A stretch of 64,000 nucleotides of DNA. Origin: Psychroserpens sp. Hel_I_66 (GTDB taxonomy: Bacteria; Bacteroidota; Bacteroidia; Flavobacteriales; Flavobacteriaceae). The first letter of the stretch is position 1. Each line of letters begins with the position of its first letter. Made by a program: the position numbers and the translations under genes. The DNA lies in contig NZ_JUGU01000001.1 in the NCBI RefSeq assembly GCF_000799465.1, forward strand, positions 3,306,501-3,370,500, in the 5' to 3' direction. Under the pieces are notes generated by a model. That model did not search any database. It was not told the DNA's origin and was given only the letters and a program-made list of their open reading frames with translations. Shown here piece by piece: positions 35,301 through 42,856 of this stretch.

Positions 35301-36777
35301 AACCTACGGTATTACGGTATATCAGGAGCAAGTGATGTTGTTGTCTCAAAAGCTAGCAGATTTTACAAAAGGTGAAGCCGATGTTTTGAGAAAAGCAATG
35401 GGTAAAAAACAAATTGCGGTTTTGGATAAAATGAAACCAAAATTTATTGAGCAAGCAAGTGCCAAAGGGCATGACGCAAAAATTCTTGAAAAAGTATGGA
35501 AAGACTGGGAAGCTTTTGCAAGTTATGCATTTAACAAATCCCACTCAACGTGCTATGCTTGGATTGCTTACCAAACAGCTTATCTAAAAGCACATTATCC
35601 TGCAGAATATATGGCAGCTGTACTATCTAACAATATGAACGACATCAAGCAGGTAACGTTCTTTATGGAGGAGTGTAAACGTATGCGATTGGATGTTTTA
35701 GGTCCAGATGTCAATGAATCGTATTATAAATTTTCGGTTAATAAAGATAATGCGGTTCGTTTTGGAATGGGTGCGATAAAAGGTGTTGGTCATGGCGCTG
35801 TGATGACCATAGTTGAGCATAGAAAAAAAGATGGTCATTTCAAATCAATTTTTGATTTAGCAAAACGAATAGATTTAAGAGCAGCAAATAAAAAAGCATT
35901 TGAAAATTTAGCATTGGCAGGAGGATTTGACGGATTTGGAGATACACACCGCGCTCAATATTTTCATGATGAAGGTGATGGAATTACATTCCTCGAAAAA
36001 GCCATTAAATATGGAGCTAAGCATCAAGAAAACGAGAATTCAGCACAAGTAAGCTTATTTGGTGCAGCAAGTGATGTGCAAATAGCAGAGCCAATAGTAC
36101 CACCTTGTGAAGAATGGGGAACTATGGAAAAACTAGCTCAAGAAAAAGAAGTAGTTGGAGTTTATATCTCTGGTCATCCGTTAGATGATTTTAAAGTGGA
36201 GATGAAAACATTTTGCAATGGTACTTTAGCCTTATTTAATGAATTGGAAACGTATGTAAATCGTGAAATTACTTTTGGAGGTGTTGTTACAGATGTGCAA
36301 CATCGTGTAAGTAAGCAAGGTAAAGGCTGGGCTATTTTTATGGTAGAGGATTATACAGATAGTTTTGAATTCAGAATTTTTGGAGAAGAGTATTTAAAAT
36401 TCCGCCATTTCTTGGTAAAAAATAGTTTTGTTTACGTTAAGTCTTTTGTTAGAGAAGGTTGGGTTAATAGAGATACAGGTAAAAAAGGAGATCCTAGATT
36501 ACAATTTAATAGTTTTCAATTATTACACGATGTGATGGGAACCTATGCGAGAAAATTATCAATACAACTTAATATAAGAGAGTTACAAGAAAAACGCATA
36601 GATGTTCTTCAGGATTTGTTTAGAATACATCAAGGTGATAAATCATTAAGCTTTATAGTGTACGATAATGATGAAAAGATTAAATTAAATATGCCAAGTA
36701 GAAAACAAAAAATAAACATTTCCCAAGAATTATTGGACCAATTATCCCACCATGAAGTCACATACAAATTAAATTAA
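32389..36777 (+). CDS. dnaE: DNA polymerase III alpha subunit with N-terminal proofreading exonuclease
   Basis: 1462 residues, ~300 longer than a typical DnaE. Residues 1-~200 are a DEDDh exonuclease: FDTETTG (D6, E8), GQNVKFDLN and HNATADVEA (H170, D175). The PHP domain starts near 262 (VHLHNHSQFS, H263) and retains HLHNH and LTDHANMMG. The polymerase core has GPGRGSAAGS (~648) and catalytic D690/D692 in PDIDIDFDDEGR. The C-terminal part holds HhH and OB segments (ITFGGVVTDVQHRVSKQGKGW). So alpha and an epsilon-like activity sit in one chain, a form I recall from Bacteroidetes. Contains TTCCGAAGAA (33120) and TTCTTCGGAA (33384). Confidence 0.96.
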   Translation: MYLIFDTETTGLPKRWDAPITDVDNWPRCIQIAWQLHDEMGNCIDHQDYLVKPEGFNIPYDAEKIHGISTELAQEQGVALQDVLEKFKIALSKTKFVVGQNVKFDLNIMGAEFVREEISNELQELPVLDTCTEHTAELCQIPGGRYGKFKLPTLTELHQFLFNQPFAEAHNATADVEATTRCFLELIRLEEYTKEQLDVEPGYFQDFKEENPNTIQLIGLKHINLKKESAKINERLQKLQGEDISEEEIKENISELQEVDFVHLHNHSQFSVLQSTISISDLVAVAAEHKMPAVALTDHANMMGAFHFVKAVNIHNKNVELKHKEAEEKGEVSSEKEIKPIIGCEFFVCEDHKDKSRKDNGYQIVLIAKNKEGYHNLAKLSSHAFVDGFYYLPRIDKKLIQKYKEHLICLTGNLYGEVPSKVLNVGENQAEEALLWWKQEFGEDLYIELMRHNQEDENRVNPVLIDFSKKHDVKLIASNNTYYCKKEDANAHDILLCVKDGEKQATPIGRGRGYRYGLPNKEYYFKSSEEMKSLFKDVPEAISNIQDVVDKVEGYQLARDVLLPAFDIPEEFKNNADIDDGGKRGENAYLKHLTFKGAKKRYGEELSDEIVERLDFELSVIENTGYPGYFLIVEDFIREARNMDVSVGPGRGSAAGSVVAYCLWITNIDPLKYDLLFERFLNPDRVSMPDIDIDFDDEGRSRVMDYVIKKYGSNQVAQIITYGTMAAKSSIRDTARVLDLPLFEADRIAKLIPTMSKLNKIFGLSEKELGSKFRADDLEKVNELLNIADGEGLDAETINLARTLEGSVRNTGIHACGVIITPDDITNFVPVSVAKDSDLYVTQFDNSVVEDAGLLKMDFLGLKTLTLIKDTVKIVKAKHDILLDPDSFPLDDEKTYELFQKGETVGVFQYESPGMQKHLKELKPTVFEDLIAMNALYRPGPMEYIPSFTRRKHGDEDIEYDLPAMEEYLKETYGITVYQEQVMLLSQKLADFTKGEADVLRKAMGKKQIAVLDKMKPKFIEQASAKGHDAKILEKVWKDWEAFASYAFNKSHSTCYAWIAYQTAYLKAHYPAEYMAAVLSNNMNDIKQVTFFMEECKRMRLDVLGPDVNESYYKFSVNKDNAVRFGMGAIKGVGHGAVMTIVEHRKKDGHFKSIFDLAKRIDLRAANKKAFENLALAGGFDGFGDTHRAQYFHDEGDGITFLEKAIKYGAKHQENENSAQVSLFGAASDVQIAEPIVPPCEEWGTMEKLAQEKEVVGVYISGHPLDDFKVEMKTFCNGTLALFNELETYVNREITFGGVVTDVQHRVSKQGKGWAIFMVEDYTDSFEFRIFGEEYLKFRHFLVKNSFVYVKSFVREGWVNRDTGKKGDPRLQFNSFQLLHDVMGTYARKLSIQLNIRELQEKRIDVLQDLFRIHQGDKSLSFIVYDNDEKIKLNMPSRKQKINISQELLDQLSHHEVTYKLN

Positions 36778-36877
36778 ACGCTTGATTTTTTCTGAAATTA
36801 AAAAACACATATAAATAGTCAATATCTTCATAATCAAAACAAATACTGCCACTGTAAGGTTTGGCAAAATTTTTGAC

Positions 36878-36885
36878 TAATTTTG
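36878..36885 (+). promoter_or_regulatory. -7 promoter element of trxA
   Basis: TAATTTTG, 43 bp before the trxA ATG. A TTTG lies 14 nt upstream, shorter than the usual spacing. Confidence 0.45.
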
Positions 36886-36928
36886 TATATCAAATAAAAC
36901 TGAAGTTAAACATTAAGACAATATAATT

Positions 36929-37246
36929 ATGGCATTAGAAATAACAGATGCAAATTTTGAAGAAACAGTACTAAAAAGTGATAAACCAGTTATGGTAGAC
37001 TTTTGGGCTGCTTGGTGTGGACCATGTAGAATGGTTGGCCCAATCATAGATGAAATCAGTACAGAATACGACGGTAAAGCTATCGTAGGTAAAGTAGATG
37101 TTGATGCAAACCAAGAGTTTGCAGCAAAATACGGAGTACGTAACATACCAACCGTATTAGTATTTAAAGACGGGGAAGTAGTTGGTCGTCAAGTAGGAGT
37201 TGCTCCTAAAAATGCATATACAGAGGCAATAGATTCTTTATTATAA
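36929..37246 (+). CDS. trxA: Thioredoxin
   Basis: 105 residues, normal length. Active site WCGPC with C30 and C33 in VDFWAAWCGPCRMVGP. The cis-proline loop RNIPTVLVFKDGE is present. Cytoplasmic protein-disulfide reductant. It is bounded by its own promoter and a terminator, so it is monocistronic. Confidence 0.97.
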   Translation: MALEITDANFEETVLKSDKPVMVDFWAAWCGPCRMVGPIIDEISTEYDGKAIVGKVDVDANQEFAAKYGVRNIPTVLVFKDGEVVGRQVGVAPKNAYTEAIDSLL

Positions 37247-37277
37247 GAATTATTAGATATAATCTAAAAGAAATGAT

Positions 37278-37309
37278 AAAAGGTTTGCCAGTATGGTAAA
37301 CCTTTTTTT
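37278..37309 (+). terminator. Rho-independent terminator of trxA
   Basis: AAAAGGTTTGCC/GGTAAACCTTTT stem with a 5-nt loop and T-run, 32 bp after the stop. Confidence 0.88.
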
Positions 37310-37345
37310 ATTTTTAACTAATATTAAGACATAAGAAAAACACAT

Positions 37346-37891
37346 ATGAGTAAGCAAGCAAAAACGCAAGACTTAATTGATAGTAAATTATTAGAAGAAC
37401 GAAAAGTATTCCTTTGGGGAATGGTAGATGATAAATCAGCAAAACACGTGATTGACCGTTTATTATATTTAGATTCTATAGAAAAAAAAGACATCCATTT
37501 ATATATAAACAGTCCTGGAGGCTATGTAACCTCTGGGTTTGCAATGTATGACTGTATAAAATCATTAAATAGTGATGTATCTACAATCTGTACGGGTCTG
37601 GCAGCATCTATGGGATCAATATTATTATCTGTTGGTACAAAAGGAAAACGATTCATACAGCCACATGCAAGAGTGATGATTCACCAACCAAGTGGAGGAG
37701 CTCGCGGTCAGGCAAGCGATATTGAAATCACCGCTCAAGAAATATTAAAGACCAAAGAATTAAGCGCTAAAATATTAGCAGAAAACTGTGGTCAGGATTT
37801 CGATCAAGTAATGAAAGATTTCAATCGTGACCATTGGATGGGAGCAGAAGAATCTAAAGCCTACGGTATCGTAGATAAAATAATAAAGTAG
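37346..37891 (+). CDS. ClpP family serine protease
   Basis: 181 residues. Catalytic triad S88 (GLAASMGS), H113 (MIHQPSGG) and D162 (NRDHWM) are intact. It is somewhat shorter and more divergent than housekeeping ClpP, and lacks a neighbouring clpX or tig, so it is probably the second ClpP paralogue. It would form the degradation chamber with a Clp ATPase. It is followed 27 bp later by a DUF58 gene. Confidence 0.88.
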   Translation: MSKQAKTQDLIDSKLLEERKVFLWGMVDDKSAKHVIDRLLYLDSIEKKDIHLYINSPGGYVTSGFAMYDCIKSLNSDVSTICTGLAASMGSILLSVGTKGKRFIQPHARVMIHQPSGGARGQASDIEITAQEILKTKELSAKILAENCGQDFDQVMKDFNRDHWMGAEESKAYGIVDKIIK

Positions 37892-37918
37892 ATTTTTTCT
37901 TCGGAAGATAATAAGCAA

Positions 37919-38848
37919 ATGAACCTACAGGCAGAACTCAATAAAACAGGAGGCTTTAAAAATCTAGAATTACTCGCAAAGCAAGTAGTTGAAGGTTTTA
38001 TAGCTGGAATGCATAAGAGTCCATTCCATGGTTTTTCTGCAGAATTTGCTGAGCATAAAATTTACAATCAAGGAGAAAGCACACGACACATCGACTGGAA
38101 GCTCTATGCCAAAACCGATAAGTTGTACACCAAGCGCTATGACGATGAAACAAATCTACGTTGTCACCTCATTGTAGACAACAGTAGCTCAATGCACTAT
38201 CCCGAAATAAAAGAGTTTAATATCTCTAGATTAAATAAAATAGGGTTTTCAGCATTAGCATCTGCATCGCTAATGCACATATTAAAAAAGCAAAGAGATG
38301 CAGTAGGGCTTAGTATTTATAGTGATGCTTATGATTATTATTCTCCAGAAAAGGGAAGTGAGCGTCATCACCAAATGCTTCTGGCAGAGTTAAGCAATAT
38401 GGTAGTTTCTAAACAAACAAACAAACAAACCGAGACATATACATATTTACATCAAATTGCAGAAAATATTAATAGACGCTCTTTGATTTTTTTCTTTACA
38501 GACATGTTTCAAACAGAAACAGATGACACAAAGTTATTTGAAGCTCTAAGGCATTTAAAATATAATAAGCACGAAGTCGTACTATTTCATGTAATAGATA
38601 AAGAAAAGGAGCTTAAATTTGATTTTGATAATACCCCAAAGCGATTTATAGATGTTGAGACAAATGAGTTTATAAATTTGTATCCAGATACAGTAAAACA
38701 AGGATATGAAAGTGCAGTAACAGAATACTTTAAGAGCATTAGATTAAAATGTGGCCAATACCAAATTAAATATGTTCAAGCCGACATTAATAAGTCCTTT
38801 GACAAAATATTAACGACCTATATGGTCGAGAGACAAAAATTTATTTAA
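37919..38848 (+). CDS. DUF58 / vWA-like domain protein
   Basis: 309 residues. The family signature appears as the FAEHKIYNQGESTRHIDWKLYAKTDKLYTKRYDDE segment (~45-80), followed by a von Willebrand A-like metal site DNSSSM (~91-96). DUF58 proteins commonly work with MoxR AAA+ ATPases in aerotolerance (Bat) operons, but no moxR gene lies in the window. TTCTTCGGAA lies in the gap just before it (37897). Confidence 0.87.
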   Translation: MNLQAELNKTGGFKNLELLAKQVVEGFIAGMHKSPFHGFSAEFAEHKIYNQGESTRHIDWKLYAKTDKLYTKRYDDETNLRCHLIVDNSSSMHYPEIKEFNISRLNKIGFSALASASLMHILKKQRDAVGLSIYSDAYDYYSPEKGSERHHQMLLAELSNMVVSKQTNKQTETYTYLHQIAENINRRSLIFFFTDMFQTETDDTKLFEALRHLKYNKHEVVLFHVIDKEKELKFDFDNTPKRFIDVETNEFINLYPDTVKQGYESAVTEYFKSIRLKCGQYQIKYVQADINKSFDKILTTYMVERQKFI

Positions 38849-38876
38849 AAAATTTGTCAAAAATTGTGGTAAAATA

Positions 38877-38907
38877 TTTGTGATATTAAAAATCGAATGT
38901 ATATTTG
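38877..38907 (+). promoter_or_regulatory. Promoter of tRNA-Asp
   Basis: TTTG (38877-38880), exactly 19 nt, TATATTTG (38900-38907), then the tRNA 18 bp later. It is a full match to the Bacteroidetes consensus. Confidence 0.75.
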
Positions 38908-38925
38908 CCCTCGCAATAAAGCAAC

Positions 38926-38999
38926 GGTCTGGTAGTTCAGCTGGTTAGAATGTCGCCCTGTCACGGCGAAGGTCGCGGGTTCGAGTCCCGTCCAGACCG
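38926..38999 (+). tRNA. tRNA-Asp (anticodon GTC)
   Basis: 74-nt cloverleaf: acceptor GGTCTGG pairs with CCAGACC, discriminator G. Anticodon stem CGCC/GGCG encloses loop CTGTCAC with GTC. T arm CGGG-TTCGAGT-CCCG is standard. CCA is not encoded. Confidence 0.97.
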
Positions 39000-39017
39000 C
39001 TAAAAAATTGCAAAACT

Positions 39018-39045
39018 AAAGCTCTAAGAAATTAGAGCTTTTTTT
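39018..39045 (+). terminator. Terminator after tRNA-Asp
   Basis: AAAGCTCTAA/TTAGAGCTTT stem with GAAA loop and T7. Confidence 0.88.
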
Positions 39046-39070
39046 AAGCAATAAAAAGAAGTTGTGTTGT

Positions 39071-39174
39071 TCTCAGAGAAATCTGAGAGTAGTTGTAAGA
39101 CACTCAATGTTGTTGAGTGCTTACCAATGAGAAGCTTTCCTTTTTTCTTAATAAGAAGATTGGGATGCTTTTTT
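39071..39174. other. Array of hairpins in the tRNA-Asp / peptide gap
   Basis: No ORF. Three potential hairpins in a row: TCTCAGA/TCTGAGA (39071-39088, GAAA loop), CACTCAA/TTGAGTG (39101-39119), and AAGC..GCTT enclosing TCTTAATAAGA, followed by a T-run (39131-39174). This could be a short structured RNA or a secondary terminator. No promoter match was found just upstream. The stretch 39175-39250 shows nothing recognisable. Confidence 0.35.
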
Positions 39175-39251
39175 GTTTTAGAATAGTTGTATTGTACTTA
39201 ATACAGAAAGTTATGAACACGTAATTAACAAATTTTAGGAAAAATTTGTTT

Positions 39252-39283
39252 TTTATCGGATAAAATTAGCATTTTATCGGATT
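39252..39283 (+). promoter_or_regulatory. Tandem direct repeat, 21-bp period (probable activator site)
   Basis: TTTTATCGGAT occurs at 39252-39262 and again exactly at 39273-39283, two helical turns apart and immediately upstream of a -33/-7 promoter. This geometry is typical of tandem response-regulator sites such as LytTR. Confidence 0.6.
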
Positions 39284-39288
39284 TCATT

Positions 39289-39318
39289 TTGACGTTCATA
39301 TAATTAGCCTTATTTTTG
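39289..39318 (+). promoter_or_regulatory. Promoter of the 56-aa peptide transcript
   Basis: TTTG (39289-39292), 18 nt, TATTTTTG (39311-39318). The predicted transcript has a ~200-nt leader before the peptide ATG at 39531. Confidence 0.6.
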
Positions 39319-39530
39319 TGTCCCTTAATAAGCCCCTAAGTTCACTTATCAAGGTTCATATTAATTAATTTTTAATTCAAAATCTGAAAGAGTTTTGAAT
39401 TCTATTTGATTTTAGGCAAGTATTGCCAACAAGTTAATAATCCATTCTTCCCTCAAAATAGCATTTTAAATGCTGTATTGTTATTAACATAATTAAAATT
39501 GAATTTATAATCCCTAAAAATTAATTTAAA

Positions 39531-39701
39531 ATGAAAACCCTAAAAATTACTTTACTACTATTAGCAGTATTATTTTTAACACTATCTGGACAAAGCAGTG
39601 ATGCTATCGCAGATAATGACGAACCAACTTACAAAACCCAAAAACAATATGATTTATTAGCGCATGCTAAAAAGAAAGCAAAGCTTGATCCAAACGGATA
39701 A
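39531..39701 (+). CDS. 56-residue exported small protein
   Basis: The ORF runs ATG to TAA. Residues 1-~27 are a signal peptide (MKTLKITLLLLAVLFLTLSG then QSSDAIA). The mature part is ~29 hydrophilic, Lys-rich residues ending in KKAKLDPNG. No family recognised. It has its own promoter and a strong terminator 17 bp after the stop, and lies directly before a sensor kinase/response regulator pair, so it could be a ligand or target of that system; this is inference from position. Confidence 0.65.
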   Translation: MKTLKITLLLLAVLFLTLSGQSSDAIADNDEPTYKTQKQYDLLAHAKKKAKLDPNG

Positions 39702-39718
39702 TTTTACTCAATAAAATC

Positions 39719-39752
39719 AAAAAAAGCCCTTATATTTATAAGGGCTTTTTTT
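39719..39752 (+). terminator. Terminator of the peptide gene
   Basis: AAGCCCTTATA/TATAAGGGCTT stem flanked by A- and T-runs; very stable. Confidence 0.9.
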
Positions 39753-39775
39753 GGATTTAATAAATAAATTTATTC

Positions 39776-39783
39776 TATTTTTG
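39776..39783 (+). promoter_or_regulatory. -7 element of the TPR sensor kinase gene
   Basis: TATTTTTG with TTTG 22 nt upstream (39750-39753, at the foot of the preceding terminator); 24 bp before the TTG start. Confidence 0.45.
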
Positions 39784-39807
39784 AGGAATAACACTAAATA
39801 ATTAGTA

Positions 39808-41832
39808 TTGAATAAAATTTTAACACTAATTCTATTTTGCATAATCTCATTGTCATTTCAGGCTCAAACGAAAGAGAGTAAACTAAAAGAGGTTATTTCT
39901 TTAAGAAAAAAATCAAAAAATCAAAAAAACTCTCTCAATGAACGTCTTCAATATGCTATTGAGTCTGTAGAGATTGCAAAAAATATTAAACAAGATTCTT
40001 CTATATTACTTAGTAATAGGCAGTTGTCTGTTTTGTTTTATGAAAATGGACAATATGAAGATTATTTAAATCTAACAAGATCTAATATTCTACTTGCGGA
40101 TAAGTTAAATGATTCTATGGCTATAGCCTTAGCTAACGATAATTTGGCAAGATATTATCATTCGGTTCAAGAAAATGACAGTGCTTATTTTTACTATTCA
40201 AAGGCTTTGAATTTTTATAACCTCACAAATGAACTAGAACAAAAAGCTACTATACTACTAAATATAGCCGATATACAGGATACCGAAAAAGATTATATAG
40301 GTAGCGAGGAGAACGCTATTAAGTCCCTTCGTGTTTTTGAGACTTTACCAAAAACAGAAGATATTTATGAGAGTTTATGGATTCTAAATAATTTATTAGG
40401 TATTATTTCTTTAAAACTTGGGGATTATGAGAAATCTTTAGAATACCACTATAAAGCAGAGTCAATTGCAGACGATATGCGAGAAGGTTTTTATAATAAG
40501 ATTTTCTCTATTAACAATAGGGCTTTTGTTTATAGAGAGCAAAATCAATATGAGAAATCTTTAGAACTTTATGATGAATTAAGATCTATTAAAAACGAAT
40601 ATAACGAATACGACCCTACATTTTATCCTTTAGTTTTAGACAATTACGCATATACCAAATTTGTTGCTGGTGATAAGGATTACAATACTATTGAAAAGCT
40701 TTTTAAAGAAGCTTATTCTATAAGTGCCAGATTGGGTGATCCTATCACAAAACTGCAAGTGAGTATAGATATCTCTAAATTTTATCTCCAACAAAAGAAA
40801 ATTGATTCCTCATTAAAATACGCTAACATTTCCTACAAATTGGCTAAAGAGACTTCTTCCAATGAAATTTTGTTAGATGTTTTGGAAGTCCTTTCAGAAT
40901 TGAAAGAAGGTGAGGAAGGAAAAGATTATCTAAAAGAGCACATCAAGCTAAGTGATAGTCTGCTCAATCTCGAGAGAAACAAGAGAAACAAATTCGCAAG
41001 AATAGAATTTGAAACTGATAAAATAGAAGAGGAAAATGAGAAAATAACTGAGCAAAGGTTATGGTTGATAATTACCTCAATTGGTTTGTTATTTACGATA
41101 TTTTTACTTTATATAATTGTCACTCAGCGCGCAAAAAACAAGGAGCTTAAATTTGAAAAAGACCAGCAAAAAGCAAATGAAGAGATTTATAATTTGATGT
41201 TATCTCAACAAGATAAGGTCGATGAGGCTAGAGCTAACGAAAAAATTAGAATTTCAGAAGAGCTCCATGATGGTATTTTAGGACGATTGTTCGGGACAAG
41301 GTTAAGTTTGGATAGTTTTAATTTTTCCGAAGGAAAAGAGGCAATACATAAACGTGCGAGTTACATTAGTGAACTTAAAATTATTGAGGACGATATTAGA
41401 AAAATATCACATGATTTAAATACAGATTTTGTATCTGGTTCTGGTTTTATGGGTATCGTTTCAGAATTAATTGAAAAGCAAACAGAAGCGTATCAACTGC
41501 AATCATCATTTGTTTATACCGATGATATCAACTGGGAAATGGTCACTAATAAGGCTAAGATAAATATTTATAGAATCATACAAGAATCGCTTCAAAATAT
41601 TTACAAGCATGCCAACGCTAAGCTTGTGAAAATTAGTTTTCAATTAAAAAATAATGTAATTTGCTTATCAATAATTGACGATGGTGATGGGTTTGATGCC
41701 AATAAAAGCAAAAAAGGAATTGGCTTAAAAAATATTAATTCTAGAGTAGAGGAGGTTGGTGGTAATGTGAGATTTAACTCTAAAATAAATCAAGGTACTG
41801 AGGTTGAAATAATGATGCCTTACAAAAATTAA
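39808..41832 (+). CDS. TPR-containing sensor histidine kinase (HisKA_3/NarX type)
   Basis: 674 residues. Signal peptide (1-~20, ending SFQAQ), a long periplasmic TPR region (~35-395, for example NERLQYAIESVEIAK, AYFYYSKALNFYN, GDYEKSLEYHYKAESIA), a transmembrane helix at ~418-440 and a cytoplasmic HisKA_3 domain with phospho-acceptor H487 (RISEELHDGILGRLFG). HATPase_c follows with YRIIQESLQNIYKHANA and DDGDGFDANKSKKGIGLKNI. The start is TTG 39808; a TAA precedes it three codons upstream. Five bp later begins its response regulator. Confidence 0.9.
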   Translation: MNKILTLILFCIISLSFQAQTKESKLKEVISLRKKSKNQKNSLNERLQYAIESVEIAKNIKQDSSILLSNRQLSVLFYENGQYEDYLNLTRSNILLADKLNDSMAIALANDNLARYYHSVQENDSAYFYYSKALNFYNLTNELEQKATILLNIADIQDTEKDYIGSEENAIKSLRVFETLPKTEDIYESLWILNNLLGIISLKLGDYEKSLEYHYKAESIADDMREGFYNKIFSINNRAFVYREQNQYEKSLELYDELRSIKNEYNEYDPTFYPLVLDNYAYTKFVAGDKDYNTIEKLFKEAYSISARLGDPITKLQVSIDISKFYLQQKKIDSSLKYANISYKLAKETSSNEILLDVLEVLSELKEGEEGKDYLKEHIKLSDSLLNLERNKRNKFARIEFETDKIEEENEKITEQRLWLIITSIGLLFTIFLLYIIVTQRAKNKELKFEKDQQKANEEIYNLMLSQQDKVDEARANEKIRISEELHDGILGRLFGTRLSLDSFNFSEGKEAIHKRASYISELKIIEDDIRKISHDLNTDFVSGSGFMGIVSELIEKQTEAYQLQSSFVYTDDINWEMVTNKAKINIYRIIQESLQNIYKHANAKLVKISFQLKNNVICLSIIDDGDGFDANKSKKGIGLKNINSRVEEVGGNVRFNSKINQGTEVEIMMPYKN

Positions 41833-41837
41833 ACACA

Positions 41838-42506
41838 ATGCAACAAGTTCATATTTTAATGGTTGATGATCATCCCATAATTATTGAAGGTTATCAAAAT
41901 ACATTAATGGCTACTAAAAAGGACGACCAAACTCTGGTTATCGATACAGCTAATACCTGTGATGCTGCTCATATTTTAATGCAAAAAGCAGCCGATGAAA
42001 GACCTTACGATGTATGTTTTTTTGATATTAGTCTTCCACCATCTGCAGATGGAAAAATCACCTCTGGGGAGGATCTTGCGAAGATATCTAGAGAAATTAT
42101 GCCTAGAGCAAAAGTGATTATTTTAACGATGTTCAATGAGTCTTATCGTATTCATAATATTGTTAGAGAAATAAGTCCTGATGGGTTTTTGATAAAAAGT
42201 GATTTGACATCCAGTGAACTGGCTGAAGCTTTTCAGCATATTTTAGTTGATCCACCATATTATAGTAGTACTGTAAGTAATTTTTTAAATAAATCTGTTG
42301 TTAATGAAATTTATGTAGATGATATTAACCGTAAAATACTTCACTTATTATCAAAAGGAATCAAGACAAGAAGTCTAACGGAATACATAGATTTGTCTAT
42401 GAGCGCTATTGAAAAAAGAAAAAAGCAGCTCAAGCTTTTATTCTCGATTGAAGATGGTAAAGATGAATCTTTGATAATAGAAGCTCGAAAAAAAGGGTTT
42501 CTATAA
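41838..42506 (+). CDS. NarL/LuxR-like response regulator
   Basis: 222 residues. Receiver domain with D10/D11, phospho-acceptor D63 (CFFDISLPPS) and LTMFNE. The C-terminal ~60 residues (DDINRKILHLLSKGIKTRSLTEYIDLSMSAIEKRKKQLKLLF) resemble a LuxR-type HTH but diverge from the usual motif. It is the cognate partner of the TPR kinase (5-bp gap). No terminator follows directly. Confidence 0.88.
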   Translation: MQQVHILMVDDHPIIIEGYQNTLMATKKDDQTLVIDTANTCDAAHILMQKAADERPYDVCFFDISLPPSADGKITSGEDLAKISREIMPRAKVIILTMFNESYRIHNIVREISPDGFLIKSDLTSSELAEAFQHILVDPPYYSSTVSNFLNKSVVNEIYVDDINRKILHLLSKGIKTRSLTEYIDLSMSAIEKRKKQLKLLFSIEDGKDESLIIEARKKGFL

Positions 42507-42574
42507 ATAAAACTGTTAAATAACCTATTTATTCTAATTTTATTGCTTCTTCAATCTCACGTTATCATTGAAAA

Positions 42575-42609
42575 TTACGGTTTTTCCACACCATGTTTAC
42601 GGTTTTTCC
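42575..42609 (+). promoter_or_regulatory. Tandem direct repeat, 22-bp period (probable activator site)
   Basis: TTACGGTTTTTCC at 42575-42587 and again at 42597-42609. The second copy extends into a palindrome TTACGG-TTTTT-CCGTAA. It ends 25 bp before a -7 box, almost the same distance as at the 39-kb site. Confidence 0.6.
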
Positions 42610-42634
42610 GTAACAAAAAGTTATTAACATTAAA

Positions 42635-42642
42635 TATCTTTG
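42635..42642 (+). promoter_or_regulatory. -7 element of the candidate small RNA
   Basis: TATCTTTG matches TAnnTTTG. There is no -33 TTG, which fits an activator-dependent promoter using the tandem repeat upstream. Confidence 0.5.
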
Positions 42643-42645
42643 AAT

Positions 42646-42743
42646 AAGTCAACAAACGTTATTTTAATCCCTCTAAGTAATTTGTTGAATTAATAGCAAC
42701 ATAATTAAAACCTGATACCTCTCAACAAGTATCAGGTTTTTTT
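42646..42743 (+). ncRNA. Candidate ~98-nt small RNA
   Basis: Bounded by a -7 promoter box (42635) and a strong terminator (42711-42743) with no ORF of note between. It contains the sequence AATCCCTCTAA and AACATAATTAAAA; the latter also occurs in the leader of the 56-aa peptide (39486-39498). It follows the TPR kinase/regulator genes. The rest of the 418-bp gap (42744-42850) shows nothing recognisable. Confidence 0.5.
42711..42743 (+). terminator. Terminator of the candidate small RNA
   Basis: CCTGATAC/GTATCAGG stem, 10-nt loop and T7. Confidence 0.88.
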
Positions 42744-42856
42744 GGTTTGAAATACTTTCACTATTTATTAGGCATTCAAGATCACTAAAATATGTTCGTG
42801 ATAGATATGTGACGTTATAATTATATCATAGATAGATAACCTATGCTTACAGTTTT

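Noticed and set aside
36780..36928. A mobile element or CRISPR remnant in AT-rich spacers
   Set aside because: No regularly spaced repeats, transposase fragments or target-site duplications were seen here or elsewhere in the window.
38401..38430. Short tandem repeat of AAAC units as a phase-variable tract
   Set aside because: Only three to four units inside the DUF58 coding sequence; too short and not in a surface gene to argue for slippage.
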